Positions 1-10,289 of a stretch of DNA of 64,000 nucleotides are shown here, one piece after another (the stretch's first letter is position 1; each line of letters begins with the position of its first letter). Both the position numbers and the translations under genes were made by a program. This DNA comes from Dromiciops gliroides. Taxonomy: Eukaryota; Chordata; Mammalia; Microbiotheria; Microbiotheriidae. Where the stretch lies: assembly GCF_019393635.1 (NCBI RefSeq), contig NC_057864.1, positions 496,634,716 through 496,698,715 of the forward strand, in the 5' to 3' direction. The notes below the pieces were generated by a model, which searched no databases, was not told where the DNA came from, and saw only the letters and a list, made by a program, of their open reading frames with translations.

Positions 1-615
1 CTGTCTGTCTTTAAAGATGGCGCCTGCATAAAGTGGGAGTATGTGGCATGGACCCAAGGCCTGGCTCCCCGGCCCTCTGGCTGACAGGCAGCTGAGGCTC
101 CCACTCACATCCAGAGCCAAGCTCAGGATCAGCTGAGCTTGTCATTGTGCCAGCCAAGGCCCAGCAGTCAGCATTTATTAACCACCTACTGTGTGTTACA
201 CCTGGCCCATGGGGTGGAAAACAATCGCTGAGCAGGAGACCCCTGGTTCCAGTCACCCAAGCCTCCTGGGCCACCATCTCTGTAGGTCTGGCCTCCTCCA
301 CGTTGTTTTTGCCTTCCCTGGTGCAGATCACCACCCATCCATGACCCATTCTGGGAGGGTGGGGGGTTGTCCGTGTTTTCTTCCTGGCAGGCTCTGGGTG
401 TATCTGCGCTGGGACAGGGCAGGCTGGATGTTCCCTCCCCGCTCTGAGTAGTGCTTGTGAAGGGGGATGGAAGAGGACCCTCTTCCCACCCACAGCCCAT
501 GAATGACTTCTTCCTACAGGAAGCACCAGGGCAGAGGGACCTGGGTGTGGCCATGAGGAGCCACTCAGGGGGAAGGGGATGATTATGTTTGGGGTTCCCT
601 TTCCTTTCTCCACAG
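1..615 (+). other. CFAP410: Last intron of CFAP410
   Basis: This stretch precedes the terminal CFAP410 exon and ends in a good acceptor (pyrimidine run, then cag at 613-615). No upstream coding exon of the gene was recognised in it, so the leucine-rich-repeat exons must lie left of the window. Bases about 165-215 read like an old L2/MIR-type fragment (tttattaaccacctactgtgtg). The open frames in the region show no codon structure resembling a known protein. Confidence 0.6.
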
Positions 616-744
616 AACAACATCCTCAATGCTGTCCTGCTGCTTCTGAAGGAACTGGACGCTAAGGGACTGGAAGTTGTCCAGCAGACAGTCGGCCACC
701 GCCTCCAGGCCCTTCGGAAACCAGAGCTGTCTGAAGAACGCTAA
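616..744 (+). CDS. CFAP410: CFAP410 (C21orf2), terminal coding exon
   Basis: The exon opens after a cag acceptor at 615 in phase 0 and codes 42 residues before TAA at 742-744. The peptide ([20 protein letters not shown] in its core) closely matches the C-terminal helix of human CFAP410, which reads [20 protein letters not shown]. From the family: CFAP410 is a leucine-rich-repeat protein of the ciliary base and photoreceptors that partners NEK1, and the C-terminal helical part is an oligomerisation module. Only this piece is in the window. The gene points rightwards, towards PFKL, as in the human convergent pair. The very C-terminus (after QALR) differs from human, as expected for a poorly conserved tail. 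Confidence 0.93.
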   Translation, partial: NNILNAVLLLLKELDAKGLEVVQQTVGHRLQALRKPELSEER

Positions 745-2775
745 GGTTCTGGGCTGCTGTGTCCACCTGAAGGTCATCCACTGCAGCCTGACCCCAACCG
801 AGCTGGGAGGGGCTGGGTCTGTGCCTCTTCCTTGGACAGCTCCTTGTGGTCAGTGTGCCCCAAGGCTATTCCCCACTTGGATGGCCAGCACCCTAAAGGG
901 ACAAACTGTGGTGCCCAGAGAGAGGAGGCTCTGAGTCTGTCCAAGACCTTGTTTCCAGAGCTCACTCTTGTATGTGAATATTGGGGATCCAGGCCTTGGG
1001 AAAAGCTGGTCCTTTTAAATCCAAGCTTTCCCACTGGGCGACAGGGAAGTCATCTGGTGATGGGAGTCTCCGAGGCCATTGTTCCCAAGCCCAGTCTCCC
1101 AGGTAGACAGGGATTGTTCAAAGTGTCCTTGCGTTCAGCATGGCCCTGCCCATCTGGTGGGGCTAGAAAGACCCACAGCGAGAGCCCAGCTTCCAGGGAG
1201 CATTCCAGTCATAGGGTTTCAGCTGAGCCCCTGTCTGGGCACTCAAGGAAGAATACAGTGGCTTCTCTCTTCCTCTTCAGTCATGTGCTAGGCTGACCGG
1301 GAGAGCAACAGCACCCTCAGAAATGGGTCTCCAGGCTCTCTGGACATCCATGTGCCTGTAGGCCATGAGGAAGGAAGAGGGACATCAGTGCTCAGTGCCA
1401 ATTACCCTTTGTCAGAAGGTCTGAAGCTCTCAGAGCGTCGGGGGTCTTTCCTCCAGTTGAAGGGCCCCCACTGGGAGAGTCTGACCAAAGTTTGTTGCCT
1501 AAGTCTTGGGGCTTTTGGATTGTTTCAAATATGGATTCCTCACGGTTGACCCCTTCTAAGGGGGATCCTTGTGAATTGCTTAGCTTTGACCCTGAATTTG
1601 ATGGGAATGGTCATCAATGGTGGACCACAGAAGAGCCACGGCAGCATCAGTGGCATGTGGCTGTCTGTTGGAATGGCCAGCTCTTATGTTTTCTGGGAAA
1701 GAATCACCTTGGAGGGGAGGGGCACACTGATTGTCCTTTCTTTAGCCTTCCTCTAACGATCGTCTGAATCTTAGTAAAATAAGCCATTTTTCCGAACAGC
1801 AGATGGGGGTTGTCTTTGACTCTTTTTTGGCTAGCGGTACTTCCTGTGGGACTGCCGTAAGGTCGGGCCGTCCACTTGCCCCTCGGCCTTGCACTCAAGT
1901 CAAGGGACAAGAACACGTGGCCACTGGGCAGGAGAAAGAAATCAATGGACATTCCTTCAGAAAATCAGCAGTATGGTCATGTGAATGAGCATCTGACTGT
2001 GCCACCTCAGGCACCTGTGGCTTCCTTGATACTGTGCCAGATGCCAGTGCAGTGTACCAACAATCTGGAACTGCTCCCTTGTTACGCCCATGGCAGTGGG
2101 CCCAGGTTGGCGTTGGACACCAGCCAGGACAGCATGCGGACCCAGACCCCGATATGGCAGTGGTATAGATGTGGTTGCCCATCTGACCATGGCCAAAACA
2201 ACAAGGAAGAGGCGGCCACTCTGCTGTGGCCAAAGGGCCGCTGCCACTGATCCCAGCCAAGCCTTGTGGTTAACTGTGGCCTCTGCTAGTGCACGAACCT
2301 GCCATCCATAATGGTGGGCACCAGGCCCAGAGGTGCCACAACCCAGATCACCTAAAGAATTTGTGGGTGTGGTTGTCACACTGGTGATGTCTGCAGACAG
2401 TGAAGAATGAGAAGGCCAGAAAGCCGGACTTCGGCTCCCACAAGTTTCCTACATCATCTCGTTAGAGACGCAACTTTGAGCCTTTGGCCAAGGGCCCCGT
2501 GTGTGGATTTCAGTTCGGTATTTGCATCTCTTCTGATAACCTGTGGATAGAGCTAGAAAAAGCAACCACACTAGCTGTCATTTCTTAGCTCCACAGCTTA
2601 GTTTCAGTGACCAGCCCCATAGAGCCATGGCTCACCCACAGAGCTCAGCCTAGACTCTCCAGTGGAATGTCCCCAAGCTCTGCCCTTGGCCCTCCCCAGT
2701 TCTGTGAGGGGTTTTTTTTTTGTTGTTTTGGGGTTTTTTTTTTACCAGTAGTTTGAATAAAAGCATTGAACAGTC
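745..2775 (+). other. CFAP410: Probable 3' UTR of CFAP410
   Basis: About 2 kb between the CFAP410 stop codon and the first canonical poly(A) signal in the sense direction that I noticed. It is non-repetitive apart from a T-rich run near 2,710-2,742. Open frames here are short and overlap on both strands. Assignment as a single long UTR is inferred from the absence of another signal; an earlier variant hexamer could end the transcript sooner. Confidence 0.45.
2756..2761 (+). terminator. Poly(A) signal AATAAA, probable CFAP410 3' end
   Basis: A canonical AATAAA on the sense strand, about 2 kb after the CFAP410 stop codon and just before the hAT transposon begins. It is the likeliest transcript end for this gene. 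Confidence 0.5.
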
Positions 2776-2786
2776 TGCTTTACAAG

Positions 2787-4302
2787 CAGAGGTTCTCAAA
2801 CTTGGTCTCAGGCCCCGCTTAGACACTTAATTATTGAAGATCCCAAAGAGCTTTTGTTGATGTGGGTTATACCTATTGATATTTACCATATTAAGAATTA
2901 AAATCAGCAACTTAAAAATGAATGTAAAATATTAATAAATCTATTACATGTTAACAATTTTAATTTAAAACTATTTCCCCCTCCAAAATAGTGAGGAGAT
3001 GTTGTTTCACAGCTTTGCAATTTCACTAATGTCTGGCTTTGTCAAAGACAGCCAGATTCTCATTTCCTTTCTTGCATTCGATTTCCTGCAGTATCTAATT
3101 TTGGCCACCCTCACCCTGCTATGTGGTTGGAAAAGAGAGAAGTAGATGCATCAGATCACCTAGGATCAGGCACCAACCTGGCATCATCCTGTGTTGTGTT
3201 AATATTTATTGGTCTGTCTTTGAAAGTATTACTTTGTGCCTCATTCATTTGGAAAATGTGGGTTCCCTGAGTTACGTGGATCTTATACATGTTGGCACAT
3301 TTCATTATACAGTGGCAAATGGTGGGTTTGGGGGATCACATGTGTTAATATCAACACAGAATCGGAAAGGTCTTTAAAGGTTGGGAATCTGCCAAGTTCA
3401 CAGTGGCAGGTAGAAGTCTTCCAAAATTCTAAATTTCATTTGAATTTTATCACTGGTGACAAATAGAATCAGTTGTTTACTCTGAAGTAACAGACTCACT
3501 TGGTTCATTTTTTAGAAGACATCTGCCAAACACCAGAGGGGAATGACTAGCATTTGTCTGTCACTCTTACAAGTAAAAATGGTGTTCCCTGAAAAAAGTG
3601 GCCACCCAGCTGGCCACAAAAGGGCTTTCTTTTTGTCAGGGAGCAGAAAAGCTTTCCCCACCTCTTCCATTCCACCCCACAGAGAGAGAGCATGCCTGCC
3701 CACAAGGGCCAAGGCTAAGTGGAAGTACATTGCCTCCTCAAGGACATTCTTAAGTAAAACTGGACTTCTTGTTTTTTCCTGGAAGTATGCTTAGTGCCCC
3801 TGTCTTGACTGGTGGAAAGGCAGCCCTGGCAGCTTGCTTTGCCATCAGGGCTGATGTTGGAATAGTGGCTCCAAGATAGCTCAGAAAATTCAAGCACATC
3901 ATCACGGGATATTTTACCTCCCCTTGTATTTGTTGGGCACGTCTGGAGATGCATCCATTTGTAAGGCTAAAGCATCAACCATTCTTGTTAATGAGATGCT
4001 CAGTCTTCCTGTTTACGGGCCAGTCATCCATTTCCAGGTCATGAAACCTCTGAGAGAATGGGTACAGGAGCGGCTAGGTGGCGCAGTGGATAGAGCATCG
4101 GCCCTGGAGTCAGGAGTACCTGAGTTCAAATCCGGCCTCAGACACTTAACACTTACTAGCTGTGTGACCCTGGGCAAGTCACTTAACCCCAATTGCCTCA
4201 CTAAAAAGAGAGAATGGGTACAAAATGAAAATGGGTTTGACCTCAAGGACCCCTTGAAAAAGGTTCCCCCAGAGGTCCATGGGCCCCATTTTGAGAATAC
4301 CA
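2787..4302. mobile_element. hAT-type DNA transposon fossil, split by a SINE
   Basis: The left end (ggttctcaaacttggtctc) and the right end (cccattttgagaatacc) form imperfect terminal inverted repeats. The internal text (ccaaagagcttttgttgatg; ttgacctcaaggaccccttg) is typical of an old mammalian hAT family of the Charlie/Arthur/Zaphod kind; I am not certain which. A SINE has been inserted near its right end. No clean 8-bp target duplication could be read, in keeping with great age. No transposase frame survives. Confidence 0.6.
4067..4207 (+). mobile_element. Marsupial tRNA-derived SINE with 15-bp TSD
   Basis: A complete copy: pol III-type head (ggctaggtggcgcagtgg), B-box-like gttcaaatcc, and the tail tagctgtgtgaccctgggca. 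The flanks gagagaatgggtaca at 4,052-4,066 and 4,208-4,222 are identical, so the target duplication is 15 bp. It sits inside the hAT fossil and so is younger than it. Confidence 0.9.
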
Positions 4303-4740
4303 TCTAACAAAGTTGTAGATGACACGTAGGAACTAAAACAATCTCAGGGCCTGGAAGAATAGGCAAACTCAAAGGCAACAAAATGTCCTAAGTGTGATTT
4401 CCTTCACTTGGGTCAAAAAATCAGCTTCACAGGTACAGAGCAGGGCTTGATAGCTGTCACGACATAGCAATTCATGGGGAAAGATCTGGGGCTTTAAGTC
4501 AACTGTGATCTCACTAGCAGATGGGTGTGGTGGTCAAGACAGCCAATGGGACTTTATACTTCATTAAGAGAGACAGAAGGCCAGGACTGTCCTCTGTGCA
4601 GATTCTACTAGTGTATGATGCTCTGTTCTGCCCTCCATCCACATTTTTGGAAGGACATGGGCAAAAATAAGTGCTTCATTTATAGAGCATTTCAGGGTTT
4701 GCAAAACGTTCGGACATTTTGTGTCAGAGGTGGGAAGTAG
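4303..4740. other. Intergenic, nothing recognised
   Basis: No repeat family, exon or regulatory motif could be supported between the hAT fossil and the CT-rich tract. Confidence 0.5.
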
Positions 4741-4750
4741 TAGAAGTGCT

Positions 4751-4794
4751 ATTTCTCTGTCTCTGTCTCTGTGTCTGCCTCTGTCTATGTCTAG

Positions 4795-4863
<69 letters not shown>

Positions 4864-5160
4864 CCTCCCTCCCTCCCTCCCCCCCTTCTGTGTGTCTCTC
4901 TCCTTCTGTCTCTGTGTCTCTGTCTGCCTGTCTAGTTCTCTCTGTCGCCTCTTCCGTGTCTCTCTGTTTCTCTATCTGCTCTTCTGTCTCTCCTTCTGTA
5001 TGTCCATCTCTCTCCCTCTTTCTCTCCCCTTCTGTATATGTCCCTCTCCTTCTGTTTCTCTGCCTCTGTCTCTGTCTCTCTGTCTTTCTCTGTCTCCCCC
5101 CCACACTTCTGTGTGTGTCTTTCTTCCTCTCCCTCTCTCCATCTTTCCCTCTCCATTGTA
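4751..5160. repeat. (CT)n microsatellite and long pyrimidine tract
   Basis: A perfect (CT)n core at about 4,799-4,860 is followed by about 300 bases of degenerate TCTCTG/TCTCTC repeats, almost all pyrimidine on the + strand. The open frames across it code only Ser/Leu/Cys or Arg/Glu runs and are artefacts of the repeat. Confidence 0.9.
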
Positions 5161-5429
5161 GGTGAGGAATCAGACCCTAAGAGGTGGTTCCTTGCCTGTG
5201 ATAAGTTGGCTGTGTCTAAGGCAGTCCAGGTCACTCCCACCTCCTGCATGCTGTCTCTTGTCCCCCCCCCCAACCCCCCACCCCAGTCATGCCTCAAGTT
5301 TCGAGACTATATTACCAGCGCAGGATGTTCAATAACACCTTATCTTCAAGTACTTGGTTGAAAGGCTTCTGGACTCTGAGAACACCATGACTGGGACCTC
5401 TGTGCCTTTTTGGCCACCCCCTCCCCCAT

Positions 5430-5540
5430 AGCACTAGTTGTTCCTTGAGGGTGGCCACTGTCTTTTCTTCTGTGTGGCACCACTGCTAAGCGTGCCTGTC
5501 ACAGAAAAGGCGCTTAATAAGTGAAACCTGAACTGACTTG
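5430..5540 (+). mobile_element. L2 3' tail fragment
   Basis: The order ttccttgagggtggccactgt ... ggcgcttaataagtgaaacc follows the usual L2 3' end. Degraded and 5'-truncated. The stretch from here to about 6,340 holds nothing else I can name. Confidence 0.5.
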
Positions 5541-6344
5541 CTTTGACTCAGGACCGGAGAGCCCTGTCCGAGGTCCTGAAAAGCTGTCTGGTGCACCCTT
5601 CTGTTGGCCCCAGAGGTCAGAGCCCTGAGGAGCCCCGGAGACACCACAGGGCCTCTTGGGGAGGAACCTCCTGGGGAGGGGGCATGAGGCCTTTGTAGAC
5701 AGGCTGGCTGTAGCTCCTCTGGCTCATCTCTGGGTGTTCTTGGGAAGTCTCCCAGTCTGGTGGAGACATTTCCCTACAAGTGGCTGTCTTGCATGTTGGA
5801 GTAGAAAGCAGAGTCTTTGGGGAGAAGACGAGTTCTCTGGAGTGGTGATGGATGCAGATGTGGCCGTGGGTCTGCAGCCTCCAGGAGCCTCAGCGACCAC
5901 ATTTCCCGAGTTCTGTCTCTGGCTCTCATCCACACCCTGAGCTAGGAGAGGTGGGCAGCCCTGGCAGAGGTGGTCACTACAACCTGAACTGGCTATTGAG
6001 CGCTGACTATTGAGCAAGGCAGCTAGGGGCAAAAGGCCTGGAGAATTCTCTGCCCCCACAGGAATCCATTCTCCAATAATGGAGAGTTGGGGAACAGAGC
6101 TCTGCCTCTTTGGAGAAGGGGCATGTCATTGGTGAGTGTATTTCCCCAGAGACCAAGTTCTCACAAGGGAGGGACCAGGCATTTAAATGTTCTAAAGAAT
6201 AGTATTGTGTGTGTTGTGGGCATCCTCAGGTAATTAAGACAACTGAACATGGCATCATTTCAGTGGACGCCAGGACCAGGGCTGGCATCCTCATTGTCTT
6301 CCTGTTGTCTCTCGGATGAACAACAAAATCTCTACCTGACGTTT

Positions 6345-6570
6345 TTTGTTGTTTGGTTGTTTTTCAGTCACATCAGTCTCTTCCTGACCCCATCTGAGGT
6401 TTTCTTGGCAAAGATACTGGAGTGGTTTGCTATTTCCTTCTCCAGCTCATTTTATAAATGAAACTGAGGCAAACAGGGCAAAGTGACTTGCCCAGGGTCA
6501 TACAGCTAATAAGTGTCCGAGGCAGGATTTGAAGTCCAGCCCTGATGCTTTGGCCACTGAGCCACATGAC
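6345..6570 (+). mobile_element. CORE-SINE (MAR1-like)
   Basis: Contains the CORE block ggcaaagatactggagtggtttgc, the text aactgaggcaaacagggcaaagtgacttgcccagggtca, and a tRNA-like end (gatttgaa ... gccactgagcc). This arrangement is typical of the marsupial MAR1 family. Old and diverged. L2-like 3' text continues to about 6,880. Confidence 0.65.
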
Positions 6571-6889
6571 ATTTAAGACCTTTGTAATCTGGCTCCCACC
6601 TCTTTCTAGGGCTGCTCCCCATACCCTCCCCATTGCAGCCAAACTGGCCCACGCACAATTTCCCCACAATGGCAGTCTGTGCTGGACATGGGCTGTCCCC
6701 AGGGTCTGCCATGCCCTCCCTCCCCCTCCTCCTGATGCCAGTTCCCTTTCAGGAAGGCTCTGCTCTGGCCAGTGCTACCAGTCCTGGGGCCCCCTGGTGG
6801 GTGCTCTCCCCCTCTAACTACAGCTCTTGGAGGGCAGAGACATGCATGATGTTGTCTGGCACAGCCTGGTGCCAGGGAGGGAGTGACTC

Positions 6890-8270
6890 CCTCCCGTTCA
6901 CCGTGTTCTGTATCTCTCAGCACTCAGCCCCATGCAAAGCCATTTGGAAGAAAAGTTCCCCCAAACATCATCCAACCGTATGCTGAGAACAGGGTTATTC
7001 TAGCACCCCTCACTCCTACTAGGCCTGGCCCCCGTGTGGCCCAGTGTGGTGCGGCCCTGCTCATGCCAGGGCCCAGCCACCACCAGCAGCACCACCGAGA
7101 AAGCATGGCTCCCCGAGAGAAGGGTCTCCTCTCTTTCCCCACCCATGCACCCATGGACCTCCGAGAGGCGGGGAGCTGCCGCCACCTCCTCCTGGAGCCC
7201 AGCTGTGGTCAGCTGTAAACAAGGGCCCATTCCTGGGAGAATGGGTGGTGCCACACAACTTTCTGCAGGTCCCCCCCTTTGGGGTGTGGCTCCACTGATG
7301 CTGGAAGCCCCCCACCAGCACAGATGTGCCTCCTCTAGGCCTGGAGCCCAGAGCGAAGTCCTCCCAACAACTCAGCTGGATGCCTCCCCCAGCCATTGTT
7401 GTCTGTCTTCCTACTGAGTCACACGTAGCCGAACCAGGAGAGGTGGCGGTCAGCCAGCAACAAGAGGGGTCATCCTCACATTTACCTGCAGGGGGACTTT
7501 GGCTGTCCAGGGAACCCATTTCCTCCAAGGGGCCCCTGCCTGCCCAGGCCGTCAGAAGCTCAGCCTAGATGTGGGGATGGCCAGGTTTGTCCCATACAGA
7601 ACTCAACGAAGCACTTCCTACTCGGCTGGTATCCTGACATCCTCCCAGGGGCAGCAGAAGAGTCTAGCAGAGGTATTTGGGGGAGGGGAGAGCCCTGACC
7701 CTGGGGGAGGGTCTGCAGCAGCATCCAGAGGGCATGATGGGAGTAAGGCTGGCAAGGGAATGGGGCCAAATGTGCCACGGAACATGGCCAAGCGGGGGGT
7801 GACTTGGTCAAACCTCTCTGCCTCCGGAAGATTGCTGGGCCACTGAGGGGCATGAGCAAACACAGGGAGAGAAACCAGTTAGGAGACTTTCTACTAGACC
7901 AGGTCAGATGGAAGAGCTGGAAAATCTGGATGACCTTGTAAACCGTCATACCTTCAAGGGACTGAAGCCTAGCTCTTAGAAGGGATTTGCCCAAAGGCAC
8001 TCAGCTCCTGTGGGGCGCCCCCTTCAGCAGGTCACACTGACCCACTCCCCATCGCCAAGCTCTACCGCTCATTTCTGGTGGGACAGAGAAAAGTCATTTC
8101 CCTCTTGTTGCCTCAGTTCACCCTTCTGTAATTTCAGGCAAACTACTCCTGAGTTGGGACACACAGAGCAGTAGCCACCGCCTCTCCCGAGAAATGGTGT
8201 GTGGGCTTAGCCTCCCCCTTTACTAAATGTTCTAGCTAATGAATATTGGAATTAGAGTCACGGTGAGCAA
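6890..8270. other. Intergenic between CFAP410 and the crystallin gene
   Basis: GC-rich unique sequence 3' of the crystallin gene. The open frames on both strands are proline-, serine- and glycine-rich, with no domain I recognise and no consistent splice structure. I see no gene here. Confidence 0.45.
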
Positions 8271-8278
8271 TAAATACT

Positions 8279-8284
8279 TTTATT
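8279..8284 (-). terminator. Poly(A) signal of the gamma-crystallin gene
   Basis: AATAAA on the - strand, 44 nt beyond the TAG stop codon. Such a short 3' UTR is normal for gamma-crystallins. Confidence 0.85.
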
Positions 8285-8327
8285 GAGTTTGGAAAGAATC
8301 GAACTGAGCAGCCCCGCAGGCAGGTGC

Positions 8328-9696
8328 CTAACTGCTGTCCACGGCCCGCCGGAAGGAGCCCAGCACCGCGGTGCCAGCCCCCCACTCGCTGTGCCGCCGG
8401 TACTCACCAGGCCGCAGGAAGTACTGGCGGCCCTGGTAGTTGGGCTGCTCATAGAGGACCCAGTAACCGTCCAGGACGTTACAGGACAGGACGTCCCTCT
8501 GGTGGAAGTGGTCATGGACAGACGGACAGTCCTCGGTGAACTCCATCATCTGCCCTGCACAGTTCTCCCTCTCATAAATCCTCATGCGGTAAGAGCCTTC
8601 GTGCTGCAAGGGCAGAAAGTGGGCAGCCCTGAGCTGGGGACCCCAGTGGGGGCCCTGGCTGCCTGGCATCTGAGCAGGGTGCCCCAGTGGGGGCCCTGGC
8701 TGCCTGACATCTGAGCTGGAGGCCACAGTGGGGGCCCTGGCTGCCTGGCATCTGAGCGGGGGGCCACAGTGGGTCCCTGGCTGCCTGGCATCTGAGCTGG
8801 GGGCCACAGTGGGGGCCCTGGCTGCCTGGCATCAAGCCCACCCTTCATGAGAACTGCCCAGAGGCCACAGAAGGCCCACGGACCTTGCTGAGCTGGGGGC
8901 CCACCCCCTTCCTCCTAGACTGTGCTAAGACAGCAGAGGTCCCTAGGGAACTCACCCTGGGCACCAGACGGCAGGAGCGGATGGAGTCGCTTGTGCCCAT
9001 CCACTGGCGGTAGTCTGAGTACTCGCCACGCCGCAGAAAGTACTGGCACCCTTTGTAGCTGGGCTGCTCATACAGGACCCAGGAGCCGCTGTCCACCCGC
9101 ACTGAGTTGCAGCGGCTGAAGTAAGCCTGCAGGTCGGCACAGTCACCGCTGCATTCATAGCAGCGGCCCTGGAAATGACGGTCCTCATAGAAGGTGATCT
9201 GCGGGGAGAGAGCAGGCAGGGTCAGGGTCCAAGCCAGGGGCTGCCTCCAGGCCCCGGAGCCACTAGAAGGGGCCTCAGAACTTTCCCAGTCCAATGCCTC
9301 CACTTTGCGGAGAGGGAAACTGAGACCCCGCGAGGATCAGTGATAGCCAGCATGTTCCACCAGTTTTCTCCATGAACCCCTGCAACCAACATGCTCGGTG
9401 GCTGAGGCGAGAGCTGGGCCATGGGAGGCCACGCAGGGGCCATCTCCCTGACTGTCTCTCTAGACCAGGGCTACCCAACCAGCCCCTGTGCCTCGCTCAG
9501 CCTTTTCCTCTTCTCCCTGCTCACAGCTGCCCAGGCCACACTGGCTACCTTGTCTACACAGCAGGTCCCCCCTCGGCCTCCCCTCTCCCCCCTCACAGCT
9601 GCCCAGGCCACACTGGCTACTTTGCCCTGCACAACTGGGTCCCCTCCCCGGCCTCTCCTCTCCCATTTGCCCGGGCACACTGGTTACCTTGCCCAT
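8328..9696 (-). CDS. Gamma-crystallin, gammaA-F type, intact three-exon gene
   Basis: Exon 1 is 9688-9696 (Met-Gly-Lys), exon 2 is 8956-9198 (81 codons), exon 3 is 8328-8603 (91 codons plus TAG). All introns are GT-AG and phase 0. The exon sizes (9, 243 and 276 nt) and total of 175 residues are exactly the classical gammaA-F pattern. Exon 2 codes Greek-key motifs 1 and 2 ([19 protein letters not shown] ... YFLRRGEY), the linker SCRLVPRHEG spans intron 2, and exon 3 codes motifs 3 and 4 ([40 protein letters not shown]). Known role: soluble monomeric structural protein of lens fibre cells, giving refractive index. It lies between PFKL and CFAP410, whereas the human gammaA-D cluster is on 2q33. 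It is not gammaS (no N-terminal extension) and not gammaN (wrong exon structure). No defect was seen, so it is probably functional. Symbol left blank because orthology is unclear. Confidence 0.93.
8633..8835. repeat. Minisatellite in crystallin intron 2
   Basis: About five tandem units of roughly 42-44 bp, each ending gggccctggctgcctggcat and beginning ctgagctgggg or a close variant. It lies directly upstream (on the gene's strand) of exon 3. Units differ at only a few positions, which suggests recent expansion. Confidence 0.9.
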
Positions 9697-9751
9697 ATTG
9701 CAGGAATGCTCGGGGCAGAAGCAGGTGGCCCCAACTGCCTGGGCTACCCCT

Positions 9752-9759
9752 CTTTATAG
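9752..9759 (-). promoter_or_regulatory. TATA box of the gamma-crystallin gene
   Basis: CTATAAAG on the - strand, 55 nt upstream of the ATG. This allows a start about 25-30 nt downstream of the box and a 5' UTR of roughly 30 nt, as in other gamma-crystallin promoters. Confidence 0.8.
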
Positions 9760-9821
9760 CCCCATCCCACCCCCAACTTTCTGGGTCAGCACCCTTTCAA
9801 TGGGGGATTTGCAACAGTCCG

Positions 9822-9830
9822 GAGTCAGCA
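9822..9830 (+). promoter_or_regulatory. Maf half-site (MARE) upstream of the crystallin gene
   Basis: GAGTCAGCA equals the right nine bases of the T-MARE (TGCTGAGTCAGCA). It sits about 65 bp upstream of the TATA box. Maf sites at such positions drive lens expression of known gamma-crystallins. Function here is inferred. Confidence 0.5.
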
Positions 9831-10289
9831 GTCAATAGCCCATGCCCCCTGGGGGGCTTTGCTGAGCTTGGCACTTCCTTTGTGTGTGGAGGGTTGGGAC
9901 CCCCCATGGGAATGATTCTCGACGCTGAGCATTTTACTTTGGGGAAGGCAAAGCCTTTTCATTGCCGGATGACTGAGCTGAAATGACCTAGAATAGCCAC
10001 TCTCAGAAAGAATCCAGCCAAGCTGCCCCTTCCCCCAGGCTCCCACTTCCCCCACACTGTGAGACTCTGGCCCCGGACCACGTGGCCTAAAAGCCAAGGT
10101 CCCCTCAGAGACCCACCTCCTTCTGTCCATACATCCGAGGTGGATGAAGGGAGGGGAAGCCCTTTGATCCTCACAGTGACCCCACATGACCCTCTCAGCA
10201 CAGTCTGCCAGTCTTGAACCCCCCGAGCCCCGCCCCCCCCCCCCCCGTCCCTTCTCCCTGCTCCCTCCTCCCTTCCTGGAGCTTGAAGC

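Noticed and set aside
1895-2379. Overlapping frames of 120-140 aa in the CFAP410 3' UTR region
   Set aside because: Present on both strands at once, no recognisable domain, and no splice or promoter context.
4719-5165. Long open frames (about 146-148 aa on +, 126 aa on -) across the CT-rich tract
   Set aside because: Low-complexity Ser/Leu or Arg/Glu runs produced by the microsatellite; no domain, no splice context.
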